Of a stretch of DNA of 64,000 nucleotides, positions 34,680 to 44,272 are shown piece after piece. This DNA comes from Streptomyces mashuensis. GTDB taxonomy: Bacteria > Actinomycetota > Actinomycetes > Streptomycetales > Streptomycetaceae. The position numbers and the translations under genes were made by a program. The notes below the pieces were generated by a model. That model was not told the origin of the DNA. It saw only the letters and a list, made by a program, of their open reading frames with translations, and made no database searches. Numbering within the stretch: the first letter of the stretch is position 1; every line of letters starts with the position of its first letter. The DNA is taken from NCBI RefSeq assembly GCF_014654785.1, contig NZ_BNBD01000009.1:186001-250000 (forward strand). The letters are read 5' to 3'.

Positions 34680-36254
34680 ATGTCGGAGGCGGAGCAGACG
34701 CAGGGCAACGCAGGGCGCCTCCTCGCCGGGCGATACCGCCTCGGGGCCGTCCTGGGGCGAGGTGGCATGGGCACGGTCTGGCGTGCCGACGACGAGACCC
34801 TGGGCCGTGTGGTCGCGGTGAAGGAGTTGCGCTTCCCCGCCAACATCGACGAGGACGAGAAGCGCCGCCTCATCACGCGCACCCTGCGCGAGGCCAAGGC
34901 CATCGCCCGTATCCGCAGCGCCGGCGCGGTCACGGTCTACGACGTCGTCCACGAGGACGACCGGCCCTGGATCGTCATGGAGCTCATCGAGGGCCGCTCC
35001 CTCGCCGACGTCATCCGCGAGGACGGGCCGCTCCAGTGGCGCCGGGCCGCCGAGGTCGGCCTGGCCGTCCTCGACGTGCTGCGCGCGGCGCACCGCCAGG
35101 GCATCCTGCACCGCGACGTGAAGCCGTCCAACGTGCTCATCGCCGACGACGGCCGCGTGGTGCTCACCGACTTCGGCATCGCCCAGGTCGAGGGCGACCC
35201 CTCCGTCACCTCCACCGGCATGCTCGTCGGCGCCCCCTCCTACATCTCCCCCGAGCGGGCCCGCGGCCACAAGCCCGGCCCGCCGGCGGACCTCTGGTCG
35301 CTGGGCGGCCTCCTGTACGCCGCCGTGGAGGGTGCGCCCCCGTACGACAAGGGGTCGGCCATAGCGACCCTGACGGCCGTCATGACCGAGCCGCTCGGCC
35401 CGCCGCGCAACGCCGGCCCGCTGGAGGAGGTCATCTACGGGCTGCTGGCCAAGGACCCGCAGAAGCGCCTGGACGAGGCCGGCGCGCGGGCCCTGCTGTC
35501 CGACGCCGTCAGCGCTCCCGACGAGCGGCGGCCCGCCGCTCCTGTCTCCCCCGACCTGGAGGCGACCCAGGCCATCGCCATCCCCTCCATACCTCCGGCC
35601 TCCGCCGAGCCCGCCTTCCGGCCCGGCGCCGCGGGGCGGAAGAGCGACGGCGGCCGCGCCGCCCGGATGTCCGAGACGACCGAGCGGACCCCTGCCCCCG
35701 CCCGCACCGGTGGCTCCACGAAGCCGTCGGCCAAGGCCTCCGCCGCGGGCGAGGAAGTGACGCGTGAGACCCCGGGCAAGCCCGCCGCGGCCTCCCCGAA
35801 GCCGGCGGCCAGGCCGCCGGTGAAGCCGGCCGGTGCCCGCCCGTCCGGCCCCGCCTCCGCCACCGGTGGCGCACGTGGCGCGTTCAAGCCCCTGCGCGAC
35901 GACACCGAGGGCTCCTCCTCGTTCGGTGCCCGCGCGGAGGGCGCGGACCAGCCGGTCAAGCTCCGGGTGGGCAGCGTGGCCGCCTCCGCCCGCAACGGCC
36001 GCGGCCTGCGCGGCGGCACCACCTACGGGCGCGCCTCGATCGCCGACGTGGTCCCGCGCCGCGTCCTGATCGCCGCCGCCGTGGTCGTCGTCCTGGCCGT
36101 CGTCGCCACCGTGCTGACGCTCGCGCTCAGCGGCGGCGACGGGGGCGACGAGGGCAAGAAGGGCGGTTCGCCCCGTACGAGCAACAAGGGCATGAGCGTC
36201 ACGTTGACGACGGTACGCGGCGACTCCGACCGCTTTCCGGCTTCCCGGTCGTGA
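34680..36254 (+). CDS. Transmembrane Ser/Thr protein kinase (PASTA-less)
   Basis: A 524-residue Hanks-type kinase. The catalytic domain (about 15-275) has the Gly loop LGRGGMGTVW, VAVKEL, HRDVKPSNVLI, DFGIA and SYISPERARG. A 180-residue Ala/Pro linker leads to a single membrane helix (LIAAAVVVVLAVVATVLTLAL, about 460-482) and a short outer tail of about 40 residues. The ATG at 34680 follows GAGGGG. It heads the kinase cluster conserved in Streptomyces near glpD, which in S. coelicolor has been tied to spore-wall control. Confidence 0.93.
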   Translation: MSEAEQTQGNAGRLLAGRYRLGAVLGRGGMGTVWRADDETLGRVVAVKELRFPANIDEDEKRRLITRTLREAKAIARIRSAGAVTVYDVVHEDDRPWIVMELIEGRSLADVIREDGPLQWRRAAEVGLAVLDVLRAAHRQGILHRDVKPSNVLIADDGRVVLTDFGIAQVEGDPSVTSTGMLVGAPSYISPERARGHKPGPPADLWSLGGLLYAAVEGAPPYDKGSAIATLTAVMTEPLGPPRNAGPLEEVIYGLLAKDPQKRLDEAGARALLSDAVSAPDERRPAAPVSPDLEATQAIAIPSIPPASAEPAFRPGAAGRKSDGGRAARMSETTERTPAPARTGGSTKPSAKASAAGEEVTRETPGKPAAASPKPAARPPVKPAGARPSGPASATGGARGAFKPLRDDTEGSSSFGARAEGADQPVKLRVGSVAASARNGRGLRGGTTYGRASIADVVPRRVLIAAAVVVVLAVVATVLTLALSGGDGGDEGKKGGSPRTSNKGMSVTLTTVRGDSDRFPASRS

Positions 36255-36441
36255 ACTGACCCGTCCCGAGCGGGACGTAGTGAGCCGTACGGGCCCGAAG
36301 GGGCGGGTTCGGCACGTATCGTGAGTCCTCGTGGACCCTGCGCAGCCGCAATGACCCGGTCGCACGGCCGGACCCCGGCGACCGGCCGGGCGGGGTGGGC
36401 GGATCGCACGTTTGGGCGTGTCACACGTTTGGGGAGGCGTC

Positions 36442-38787
36442 GTGGACGACTATGCGGGCAGGGTGCTCGCCGACCGTTACCGTCTGCCGCTGCCGCCCTC
36501 CGACGCGTTCGACCTCGTGGAGACCCGGGCCTTCGACACCTACAGCGGGCAGGAGGTCCTGATCCGGCAGATCCCCCTGCCGGAGGTCGTCGACGGCGAG
36601 GTCATGGGCGGCAGCCGGGCGACGGGGCCCGCCACCGGCCCGACGGCCCCCACGGCCGGTCACCCGGTGGTGCGCCGTGCGCTGGAGGCCGCCACCGCCG
36701 CCGCCCAGGTCCCCGACCATCCCCGCCTCGACCAGGTCTTCCACGTCTTCGCCGAGGCGGGCAGCCTCTGGATCGTCAGCGAACTGCTGCCGGCCCGCCC
36801 GCTGGCCGCGCTCCTCGCCGAGCGCACGCTGTCCCCGCACCGCGCGGCCGAGGTCGCCGCCGACGTCCTCGCCGCCCTGCGCGCCCTGCACGCGCAGGGC
36901 TGGACCCACCGCAACATCACCGCCCGCACCGTCCTCATCTGCGACGACGGCCGCGCCATCCTCACCGGTCTGGCCGCCGGCGCCGCCGAAGAGGCCCTGT
37001 GCGGCCACAACCCGGTACCCGGGCCCCAGAGCCCCGGACCGGGTCACGGCGCGGTTCAGGGGAAGGTGCCACGGCAGGGCGGTGGCACGGCAGGGCCCGC
37101 CGACCGTGGCGAGGCCCGCGCCGCCCGCGCCCTGCGCTCGGGAACCATCGCCGCCTACCACGCGGCAGCCCGCGCCGCCGCGGCCCGGGTCGCCGCCGAC
37201 ACCACGCCCGGCCCGCGGGCCGGCGCCTCGACCTGGGGCGGCGGCAGCGCCGCCAGCGGAACCGCACCGGCAGCGGACCCCACCGCACAGACCCGTGCCG
37301 ACGCCCTTCTGGCCGGGAAGCCCCTCGCCCCCTCCTCCAACGGACAGGACCCTGCGGCTGGTTCCCGTCCGCCGGCTTCCGCTGGCACGGGCGCGGATAT
37401 GGGCGTGGGTACGGGCGTGGGTACGGGCGTGGCAGGAACCGCCGGGGCACCCGCCGTCGCGGCTCCCGGTACGCCGGCCTGGGACCCTTCCGGCGGGCCC
37501 GGCGACGTCCTGGCCGCCGAGCGGGCGCGGCAGACCCGTATGGCCGTGGTCGGCGCCGTCACCGAGCGCTGGGCCCCCGAACAGGCATGGCCCCTCCAGG
37601 AGAACTGGCAGCTCGCCCCACCCGTCGGCCCCGCCGCCGACCTGTGGGCCCTGGGCGCCCTGCTCTTCCGCGTCGTCCAGGGCCACGCCCCGTACCCCGA
37701 GGACAGCGCCGCCGAACTCGTCCAGCTCGTCTGTGCCGAACCGCCCGCGTATGCCGAGGAGTGCGGCCCCCTGCGGCCGGTCGTCGAATCACTGATGCGC
37801 AAGGACCCGACCGAGCGCCCCGAGTTCGAGGAACTCCGCGGCTGGCTGCGTTCCCTCATCCGGTCCGCACCCGAACCCGACATCGGCAGCCGCACGGTCA
37901 CCGTCCCGTCGCCCGCGGCGCCCGTGGCCGCCGACCCCCGCCGCCTGCCCGTGGTCCGGCGCCGGGGCGAACTGGTGGGCCGCCGCACGCGCAAGCCCGC
38001 CGGTGCCCCGGCCCTCGCCCATGGGCGGCACAAGCGCACGGCCGGCCCACCGGACCGCGAGCGGGCCGCGGTCGCTGCGGCCCCCGCGCCGCAGCGTCTC
38101 GGCCGCCTCCTCGTAGGGCTGGTCCTCCTCGCCCTCCTGGGCGCCGTGCTGTACGCGTTGCTGTTCATGCCCCGCGCCAGCGAGAGCGCGGGCCAGGCCC
38201 CTCAGGACCGCACGGGCTCTGCCGGGGCCCTGAGCGCTGCCCCCGGCAGCGGTGCCTCCTTGGGCAGGGTGGGCCAGACGTCCGCCGCCGAGTCCCAGGA
38301 CGGTGCGAACACCGACGCCGCCGCCTCCGGTGCGGCCAAGGGCTTCTCCCTCCGCGAGGACCCCAAGGGGTTCACCGTGGCCGTCGCCAAGGACTGGCAG
38401 CGCCGCGGCGCGAACGAGCGCGGCCAGGTCGTGTACGCCGGCGGCGACTACGAGCTCGTCGTCGTGCCCGGCCGCGACACCGTCGAACGGTTCGGCAACG
38501 ACCCCATGGCCTACCAGCAGGACCGGGAGCCCGAGCTCGACCCCTACCGGACCTCCACCTGGTCGGGCGCTTCGGGGCTGCGGCGCATCGACGTCGGCGG
38601 CACCGCGTCGGCCGAGGGCACCTTCAACTGGAACGACCGCAGCGGCCGCCAGGTGTACGTACGCAACCTCGCCATGATCATGGACGGCCGCTACCACGTG
38701 CTTCTCGTCCGCGGCCCCATGGACGAACAGCGCTCGGTGGACGCCTTCTTCGAGCAGGCGACCGCCACCTACCGCGCCCACGGGTGA
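36442..38787 (+). CDS. Transmembrane pseudokinase with extracellular domain
   Basis: A 781-residue protein with a kinase-like fold at about 1-480 interrupted by a long Ala/Gly/Pro insert. Every catalytic motif is lost: the ATP Lys region reads EVLIRQIPL, HRD reads THRN (Asn158), the following Asn is Thr (ITARTVLI) and DFG reads LTGLAAG. A membrane helix (LLVGLVLLALLGAVLYALLF, about 553-572) precedes a 200-residue outer domain with FSLREDPKGFTVAVAKDWQRRG. GTG start at 36442 behind GGAGG. Probably a scaffold or phospho-protein partner of the adjacent active kinase. Confidence 0.88.
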   Translation: MDDYAGRVLADRYRLPLPPSDAFDLVETRAFDTYSGQEVLIRQIPLPEVVDGEVMGGSRATGPATGPTAPTAGHPVVRRALEAATAAAQVPDHPRLDQVFHVFAEAGSLWIVSELLPARPLAALLAERTLSPHRAAEVAADVLAALRALHAQGWTHRNITARTVLICDDGRAILTGLAAGAAEEALCGHNPVPGPQSPGPGHGAVQGKVPRQGGGTAGPADRGEARAARALRSGTIAAYHAAARAAAARVAADTTPGPRAGASTWGGGSAASGTAPAADPTAQTRADALLAGKPLAPSSNGQDPAAGSRPPASAGTGADMGVGTGVGTGVAGTAGAPAVAAPGTPAWDPSGGPGDVLAAERARQTRMAVVGAVTERWAPEQAWPLQENWQLAPPVGPAADLWALGALLFRVVQGHAPYPEDSAAELVQLVCAEPPAYAEECGPLRPVVESLMRKDPTERPEFEELRGWLRSLIRSAPEPDIGSRTVTVPSPAAPVAADPRRLPVVRRRGELVGRRTRKPAGAPALAHGRHKRTAGPPDRERAAVAAAPAPQRLGRLLVGLVLLALLGAVLYALLFMPRASESAGQAPQDRTGSAGALSAAPGSGASLGRVGQTSAAESQDGANTDAAASGAAKGFSLREDPKGFTVAVAKDWQRRGANERGQVVYAGGDYELVVVPGRDTVERFGNDPMAYQQDREPELDPYRTSTWSGASGLRRIDVGGTASAEGTFNWNDRSGRQVYVRNLAMIMDGRYHVLLVRGPMDEQRSVDAFFEQATATYRAHG

Positions 38788-38817
38788 CCCGGGGCCAGTT
38801 CCCGGCCGGCCCGCCGC

Positions 38818-40434
38818 TCAGACCGGGCCGCTCCTGAACCGCTCGCGCAACCGGTCCTTGCGCACCTTCCGCAGCGTCCCGTCCCGCGGCAGCTCGTCGA
38901 CGAGTTCCAGCTGCTCGGGCAGCTTGTGCGCCGCCAGCCCGGCAGCCCTGAGATGGGCCACCACGGCCGGCAGGGTCAGCGGCACGGCGCCGGCGCGCTG
39001 CTGGATCACCGCACAGACCCGCTCGCCCCGCACCGCGTCCGGCAGGCCGATCACCGCGACGTCCGCGACTGCCGGATGAGTCCGCACCAGCTGCTCGACC
39101 TCGGCCGCCGAGACCGTCTCGCCCTTGCGGATGACGACGTCCTTCACCCGCCCAGTGAGCACCAGATACCCGTCCGCGGTGAACCGTCCGACGTCCCCGG
39201 TGCGCAGGAACCCGTCGGCGTCGAAGGACTCGGCGGTGGCGGCCGGATCGAGATAGCCCCGGCACACCGCCTCACCCCGTATCCGTACCTCTCCCTGTGC
39301 GCCGTCCGGCACGGGACCACCACCCGGACCGGTCACGCGGACCTCCACGCCGGCGGCCGGCCGCCCCTCGGAACCCGCCAGCCGTTCCGGCGGGTCCTCG
39401 CCCGGTGCACCCATGGTGATCACCGGCGCCTCCGTCATGCCGTACCCGTGCGCCAGCTCGCACCCCAGCTCCTTTGCCACCGCCTCGTGCAGCTCCGGCG
39501 GCCGTGGCGCGCCCCCACCGGCCAGCAGCCGCAGCGTCGGGACGATCCTCCGGCCCGGCTGCTTCCGCTGCGCGGCGAGGAACAGCTCGTAGAACGCCGT
39601 CGACCCGCCTGCCACGGTGACCCCGTTCCGGCGGTAGGCGCCGAGCGAGCCGGGGAGTGCGAAGTGCTCCACCAGCAGCACCGGCATGCCGCTCAGCAGC
39701 GCCGCCATCGTGTAGACGACGCCACCGACGTGCCCGTACGGGAAGGCGATCGATCCCACGTCACCGGGGCCGAGACCGAGCGCGTCCGTAAGGGCCGCCC
39801 CGCACCTGATCAAGGAGCGGTCGGTGTGCAGGACGCCTTTGGGAGCCGCCGTGGTGCCCGAGGTCCAGTGGACCCAACGGGGCCGGTCCCCTCCGTCGGG
39901 CGGTGGCGGGAGAACGGCCGGGTCGGCCTCCGGGAGCGGCTCGTACGCGTGCAGCACGAGCGGCGGCACCCGCAGGGCCCGGGCCAGCCGGCGGGCCATG
40001 GCGCTGTGGTCGAAGCCCCGCCACTCACCGGGAACGGCGCAGAACCCGGCACCCGTGGCCTTGAGCGCATGGCCGGCCTCGTGATCGCGGCACGCCGTGA
40101 TGAGGGGGCTCTGCACCGCGCCGAGACGGGCCAGGGCCAAGGAGAGGACCACCGTCTCGATACGTGTGGGCAACTGCCACACGAACCGGCTCCCCGGCCG
40201 GACCCCCACCGTGTGCAGCCAGGCCGCCACGCGCTCGGCCCGCTCCCGCAGTGCGGCGAAGGACAGCCGCCGGTCGTCCGTGCCGGGGGGCTCCTGGGCG
40301 GCGCCGGCATCACCGGCGGGATCGGTGGCCTGGAGGAGTGCTGGAGCGTGCGGGGTGAGCGCGGCACGCTGCTCCACCAGCTCCCACAGGGTGCGGGACG
40401 ACACCAGGGCAGGAATGGTGCGGGTGTGGGACAT
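38818..40434 (-). CDS. AMP-dependent acyl-CoA synthetase/ligase
   Basis: Activates a carboxylic acid to its CoA thioester through an acyl-adenylate. The 538-residue protein has the P-loop HWTSGTTAAPKG, YGMTEAP, LRTGDVGRFTADGYLVLTGRVKDVVIRKGETVS and the C-terminal Lys region LPRDGTLRKVRK. The substrate cannot be read from sequence. First leftward gene of the catabolic island, divergent from the amidohydrolase, with a perfect operator-like palindrome 24 bases before its start. Convergent with the pseudokinase gene. Confidence 0.92.
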   Translation of the reverse strand: MSHTRTIPALVSSRTLWELVEQRAALTPHAPALLQATDPAGDAGAAQEPPGTDDRRLSFAALRERAERVAAWLHTVGVRPGSRFVWQLPTRIETVVLSLALARLGAVQSPLITACRDHEAGHALKATGAGFCAVPGEWRGFDHSAMARRLARALRVPPLVLHAYEPLPEADPAVLPPPPDGGDRPRWVHWTSGTTAAPKGVLHTDRSLIRCGAALTDALGLGPGDVGSIAFPYGHVGGVVYTMAALLSGMPVLLVEHFALPGSLGAYRRNGVTVAGGSTAFYELFLAAQRKQPGRRIVPTLRLLAGGGAPRPPELHEAVAKELGCELAHGYGMTEAPVITMGAPGEDPPERLAGSEGRPAAGVEVRVTGPGGGPVPDGAQGEVRIRGEAVCRGYLDPAATAESFDADGFLRTGDVGRFTADGYLVLTGRVKDVVIRKGETVSAAEVEQLVRTHPAVADVAVIGLPDAVRGERVCAVIQQRAGAVPLTLPAVVAHLRAAGLAAHKLPEQLELVDELPRDGTLRKVRKDRLRERFRSGPV

Positions 40435-40457
40435 GGCCGCCGCCCCTCGACTGATTT

Positions 40458-40480
40458 GTATCTGACGAAGCGTCAGATAC
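40458..40480. promoter_or_regulatory. Island operator A1 (perfect palindrome)
   Basis: Arms GTATCTGACG and CGTCAGATAC flank AAG: 10-bp perfect inverted repeat, the best example of the island's CTGAC/GTCAG family. It is 24 bases upstream of the acyl-CoA ligase start and would block that promoter when bound. TetR-type dimensions. Confidence 0.8.
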
Positions 40481-40549
40481 TTCGGACGTTAGGACTGGGC
40501 GCCTTGTCGGTCCAGGGGTGCGGAGCTAGCCTGCGCACACAGCAGCGAG

Positions 40550-40564
40550 CTGACGTGGTGTCAG
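40550..40564. promoter_or_regulatory. Island operator A2
   Basis: CTGACG, TGG, TGTCAG: the same core as A1 with the innermost pair mismatched, 49 bases before the amidohydrolase start. Each divergent gene thus has its own copy. Confidence 0.65.
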
Positions 40565-40612
40565 ACAGCGCGTCGGCTCGGGACAGCGCTCACCGGGGAC
40601 GAGGACCGCCTC

Positions 40613-41821
40613 ATGGACCTGCCGCGCATCGTCAGCGTCGACGACCACGTGATCGAACCGGCCCACCTCTTCTCGACGTGGCTGCCGGCCCGCTACCGCG
40701 ACCGTGGCCCCCGCCCCGTCACCCAAGGCATCGGACCCCTGGTGTACCAAGGCGGGAAGTACCGCTTCACCACGGACCCCGACGGGCCGCCCACGGACTG
40801 GTGGGTCTACGAGGACCTGCTCTTCCCCTACAAGCGGGTGATCGCCGCCGTGGGCTTCGACCGGGACGCGATGACGCTGGAGGGCATCACCCGGGCCGAG
40901 ATGCGGCCGGGCTGCTGGGACCCGGCGGAGCGGTTGAAGGACATGGACCTCAACCACGTCGAGGCCTCGCTGTGCTTCCCGACCTTTCCGCGCTTCTGCG
41001 GCCAGACGTTCGCCGAGGCACGTGACAAGGAGGTCGCGCTGGCCTGCGTGCGGGCATACAACGACTGGATGGTCGAGGAGTGGTGCGGCGACAGCGGTGG
41101 CCGGCTGATCCCGCTGTGCCTCATTCCGCTGTGGGACGTCGAGCTGGCCGTCGCCGAGATCCACCGCAACGCCGCCCGCGGGGTGCGTGCCGTCACCTTC
41201 AGCGAACTGCCCACCCACCTCGGGCTGCCCAGCATCCACACCGGCTACTGGGACCCCTTCTTCGCCGCCTGCGCCGAGACCCGCACGGTGATCAACCTGC
41301 ACATCGGTTCGTCGTCCCAGATGCCCGCCGCGTCCCCCGACGCACCCCCCGCCGTCCAGGCCACCCTCTCCTTCAACAACGCGATGGCTTCCCTGGCCGA
41401 CTACCTCTTCAGCGGCGTCCTCGTCCGCCACCCGGACCTGCGCCTGGCCTACAGCGAGGGACAGATGGGCTGGATCCCCTACGCCCTGGAACGCGCCGAC
41501 GACGTCTGGCGCGAGCACCGCGCCTGGGGCGGCGTGCGCGACCTGATCCCCGAACCGCCGTCGGCCTACTACTACCGCCAGGTCTACTGCTGCTTCTTCC
41601 GGGACAGGCACGGTGTCGACTCGATCGACGTCGTCGGCCGCGACAACGCCACCTTCGAGACCGACTACCCCCACGTCGACTCCACCTTCCCCCACACGCG
41701 CGAGGTCGCCCTCGACCACGTACGGGGACTCGACGAGGAGACGATCCACAAGCTGATGCGCGGCAACGCCATCCGCATGCTCGGCCTCGACCTCGACGCC
41801 ACACCGCACTCCGGCGTCTGA
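40613..41821 (+). CDS. Amidohydrolase (PF04909-type)
   Basis: A 402-residue metal-dependent hydrolase/decarboxylase-fold protein of the ACMSD/TIM-barrel group. VSVDDHVIEPAHLF supplies the N-terminal DxH metal motif, INLHIGSSSQMP the mid-barrel His, and DNATFETDYPHVDSTFP the C-terminal acid in the place of the usual D(Y/F)PH motif. Actinobacterial clusters for CoA-thioester breakdown often carry such a gene with no proven reaction. It is followed after seven bases by acyl-CoA dehydrogenase genes, forming an operon. Confidence 0.88.
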   Translation: MDLPRIVSVDDHVIEPAHLFSTWLPARYRDRGPRPVTQGIGPLVYQGGKYRFTTDPDGPPTDWWVYEDLLFPYKRVIAAVGFDRDAMTLEGITRAEMRPGCWDPAERLKDMDLNHVEASLCFPTFPRFCGQTFAEARDKEVALACVRAYNDWMVEEWCGDSGGRLIPLCLIPLWDVELAVAEIHRNAARGVRAVTFSELPTHLGLPSIHTGYWDPFFAACAETRTVINLHIGSSSQMPAASPDAPPAVQATLSFNNAMASLADYLFSGVLVRHPDLRLAYSEGQMGWIPYALERADDVWREHRAWGGVRDLIPEPPSAYYYRQVYCCFFRDRHGVDSIDVVGRDNATFETDYPHVDSTFPHTREVALDHVRGLDEETIHKLMRGNAIRMLGLDLDATPHSGV

Positions 41822-41828
41822 ACCGGCC

Positions 41829-42986
41829 ATGGACCTCACCGACACCGAGGACGAGCGGGACTTCCGCCTCCGCCTGCGCGACTGGCTGCGCCGCACCCTT
41901 CCCACCCTGCCTCCACCGCCCCCGGCCCACGACTGGCCGGCACGCCGCGCCTACGACTGCGGCTGGCAGCGCGCCTTGTACGACGCGGGGTACGCGGGCC
42001 TGCACTGGCCCACCGAAGCCGGCGGACACGGCGCCACACCTGCCGTCCACCTCATCTTCCTGGAGGAGACCGAACGCGCCGGCGCGCCCTACGTCGGCGC
42101 CAACTTCGTCGGCCTGCTGCACGCCGGCCCCACCATCGCGGCCGAAGGAACCCCGGCGCAGCGGGCCCGCTGGCTGCCGGCCATCCTGCGCGGCGACGAG
42201 GTGTGGTGCCAGGGGTTCTCCGAACCCGAGGCGGGCTCCGACCTCGCCGCCCTGCGGACCTGGGCGGTGCGCGAGGACGACACCTACGTCGTCACGGGCA
42301 GCAAGATCTGGACGTCGCACGCGGAGGTCGCCGACTGGTGCGAGCTCCTCGTCCGCACCGACTCCGCCGCGCCCCGGCACAAGGGGATCTCCTGGCTCGC
42401 CATGCCGATGAGCGCCCCCGGGGTCACCGTGCGCCCCTTGAGGACGCTGGCCGGGTCGACGGAGTTCGCCGAGCTGGTCCTGGACCGGGTGTCCGTGCCG
42501 GTCGGCCACCGGGTGGGGGAGGAGAACGACGGCTGGCGCGTCAGCATGGTCACCCTCTCCTTCGAACGCGGCACCGCCTTCGCCGGCGAGGTCGTGGCCT
42601 GCCGCCGCACCCTGGCGGACATGGCACGGACGGCACGGGACAACGGCCGCTGGGACGACAGCTCGCTCCGGAGACGACTCGGCCGCCTGAACGCCCAGTT
42701 CACCGCCCTCTGGCGCATGACGCAGTGGCACGCCTGCGCCGGCGACGCGCCACGTACCGGCGCAGCCGCGGTGAGCGGGTCGGTCTTCAAACTGCTCTAC
42801 TCCCACGCACGCCAGGAGCTCTACGACACCGCTGCGGACCTGCTCGGCCCTGCCGCTCTCGATGCAGGCCACCCCTGGACCGCCGCCCGCCTGTCGTCCC
42901 TCTCCTACACGATCGCCGCGGGTACGTCGCAGATCCAGCAGAACATCATCGCCGAGCGCGGGCTCGGGCTCCCCAAGGGACGGTGA
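41829..42986 (+). CDS. Acyl-CoA dehydrogenase-like subunit (catalytic-Glu type), probable heteromeric partner
   Basis: A 385-residue protein in the steroid-FadE style. CQGFSEPEAGSDLAALRT and SKIWTSHAEVADWC are the acyl-CoA dehydrogenase signatures. The C-terminal signature reads TIAAGTSQIQQNIIAERGLGLPKG, where the medium-chain enzymes' catalytic Glu is Ala; a Glu in SFERGTAFAG lies where isovaleryl-CoA dehydrogenase has its base. The second FAD-binding motif (R-x-QFGxPI) is missing, and the next gene has it, so an alpha2-beta2 complex is likely. Confidence 0.9.
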   Translation: MDLTDTEDERDFRLRLRDWLRRTLPTLPPPPPAHDWPARRAYDCGWQRALYDAGYAGLHWPTEAGGHGATPAVHLIFLEETERAGAPYVGANFVGLLHAGPTIAAEGTPAQRARWLPAILRGDEVWCQGFSEPEAGSDLAALRTWAVREDDTYVVTGSKIWTSHAEVADWCELLVRTDSAAPRHKGISWLAMPMSAPGVTVRPLRTLAGSTEFAELVLDRVSVPVGHRVGEENDGWRVSMVTLSFERGTAFAGEVVACRRTLADMARTARDNGRWDDSSLRRRLGRLNAQFTALWRMTQWHACAGDAPRTGAAAVSGSVFKLLYSHARQELYDTAADLLGPAALDAGHPWTAARLSSLSYTIAAGTSQIQQNIIAERGLGLPKGR

Positions 42987-42993
42987 GCACCCC

Positions 42994-44007
42994 GTGGACT
43001 TCCGGCCGACCAGCGACCAACAGGCCCTCCGCGCGACCGCGCGCCGTTTTCTGGCCGCCCGGTTCCCCCGCGATCGGTTGCGCCGCACCGTCGATGCGGA
43101 CGCGGCTGCCGGCGCCGACGACCGTCTGGACCGCGGCCTGTGGCGGGCCCTCGGCGAGGCCGGCTTCTTCTCGCTGCGGCTGCCCGAGAAGGAGGGTGGC
43201 GCCGGCCTGGGGATGCCCGAGGCCGTACTCGTCTTCGAGGAGGCCGGCCGGGCGCTCGTGCCTGGCCCCATGGCCGCCACACACGTCGCGGCCGGCCTGG
43301 TGCCCGGTGCCGCCGACGGAGCCGCCGTGGTCACCGCCCTGGACGGGCCGGGCGTCGTGGAGCACCTCGCCTCCGCCGACGCGGTACTGCTGACCGGCGG
43401 TCCCACCGTGCACGTCCTGCCCGCCGGCCGCGGCCCACGCCCCGCGCCGGACCTGCCCACCACCGTGCCGCTGCGTCCGCTCGACCCCACGACGCCGCTA
43501 CATCGCATCCCCGGCCCGTTGCCCGGCGACGCGGGCCAGAGGCTCACGGGTACGGACGCGCAGCAGCTCCGGTTGCACGCCACTCTGCTCACCGCCGCCC
43601 AACAGCTCGGAAGCGCGGCCAGAACGCTGGACATGGCGGTGGAGCACGCCAGGAACCGCAAGCAATTCGGCCGCCCCATCGGCGCATTCCAAGCCGTGCA
43701 GCATGTCTGTTCGCGCATGCTCGCGCGTACGGACCTCGCACGCAGTGGCGTGTATGCCGCCTCTGTGACGATGACGGTGAGTGAGGTGTCGGCAGCCAAG
43801 CTGCTGGCCGACGAGGCCGCCGTCCGTAATGCCCGCGACTGTTTGCAACTGCACGGTGGCATGGGCTTCTCCTGGGAGGCCGATGTGCACCTTCACCTGA
43901 AGCGCGCCTGGGTCAGGCGAGAACAGTGGCAGCCACCCGCCCAGGCGGAGGAGCTCCTCGCACTCGCGCTCCTCGACGACGGGGGAATTGCTCCACGGAA
44001 TGTGTGA
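42994..44007 (+). CDS. Acyl-CoA dehydrogenase-like partner subunit
   Basis: A 337-residue protein: N-terminal LRATARRFLAARFPRDRLR, a shortened middle without the GSD substrate-loop signature, then ARNRKQFGRPIGAFQAVQHVCSRM (FAD-contacting Arg and Gln) and LQLHGGMGFSWEADVHLHLKRAW. It lacks both the YEGT-type and the helix-G catalytic Glu and ends soon after. It begins eight bases after the previous gene (GTG at 42994), so the two probably form one heterotetrameric enzyme. Confidence 0.87.
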   Translation: MDFRPTSDQQALRATARRFLAARFPRDRLRRTVDADAAAGADDRLDRGLWRALGEAGFFSLRLPEKEGGAGLGMPEAVLVFEEAGRALVPGPMAATHVAAGLVPGAADGAAVVTALDGPGVVEHLASADAVLLTGGPTVHVLPAGRGPRPAPDLPTTVPLRPLDPTTPLHRIPGPLPGDAGQRLTGTDAQQLRLHATLLTAAQQLGSAARTLDMAVEHARNRKQFGRPIGAFQAVQHVCSRMLARTDLARSGVYAASVTMTVSEVSAAKLLADEAAVRNARDCLQLHGGMGFSWEADVHLHLKRAWVRREQWQPPAQAEELLALALLDDGGIAPRNV

Positions 44008-44272
44008 AGAGGGCCCCGTGTCCTGCTGTCCTCGATGTGGGTGAAATACCGGATCGACCAGGGAAATGGTCACTCTGTGTCGATATCGACTTGTGTTCTT
44101 CGCGTTACTCGTCACGCTGCGGAGTCGGCGTGCGGCTCGGGTACTCTCCGTGGGACGCGAAGCGCTTGGGGAAGCGGCTGAGCGTCAACCAGGCTGTCCC
44201 GGCCGGGCCTCACTTACGGTGACGCCCTCGGGGCGTGAGGCGTTGTGTCCGCCGGTTCGGATGGTGTGAGCG

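Noticed and set aside
36300..36365. Extension of the serine hydrolase frame to 36365 as a 979-residue protein
   Set aside because: The extra 595 residues lie antisense to the Ser/Thr kinase gene and look like shadow translation; the hydrolase begins with its own signal-like segment at about 34580.
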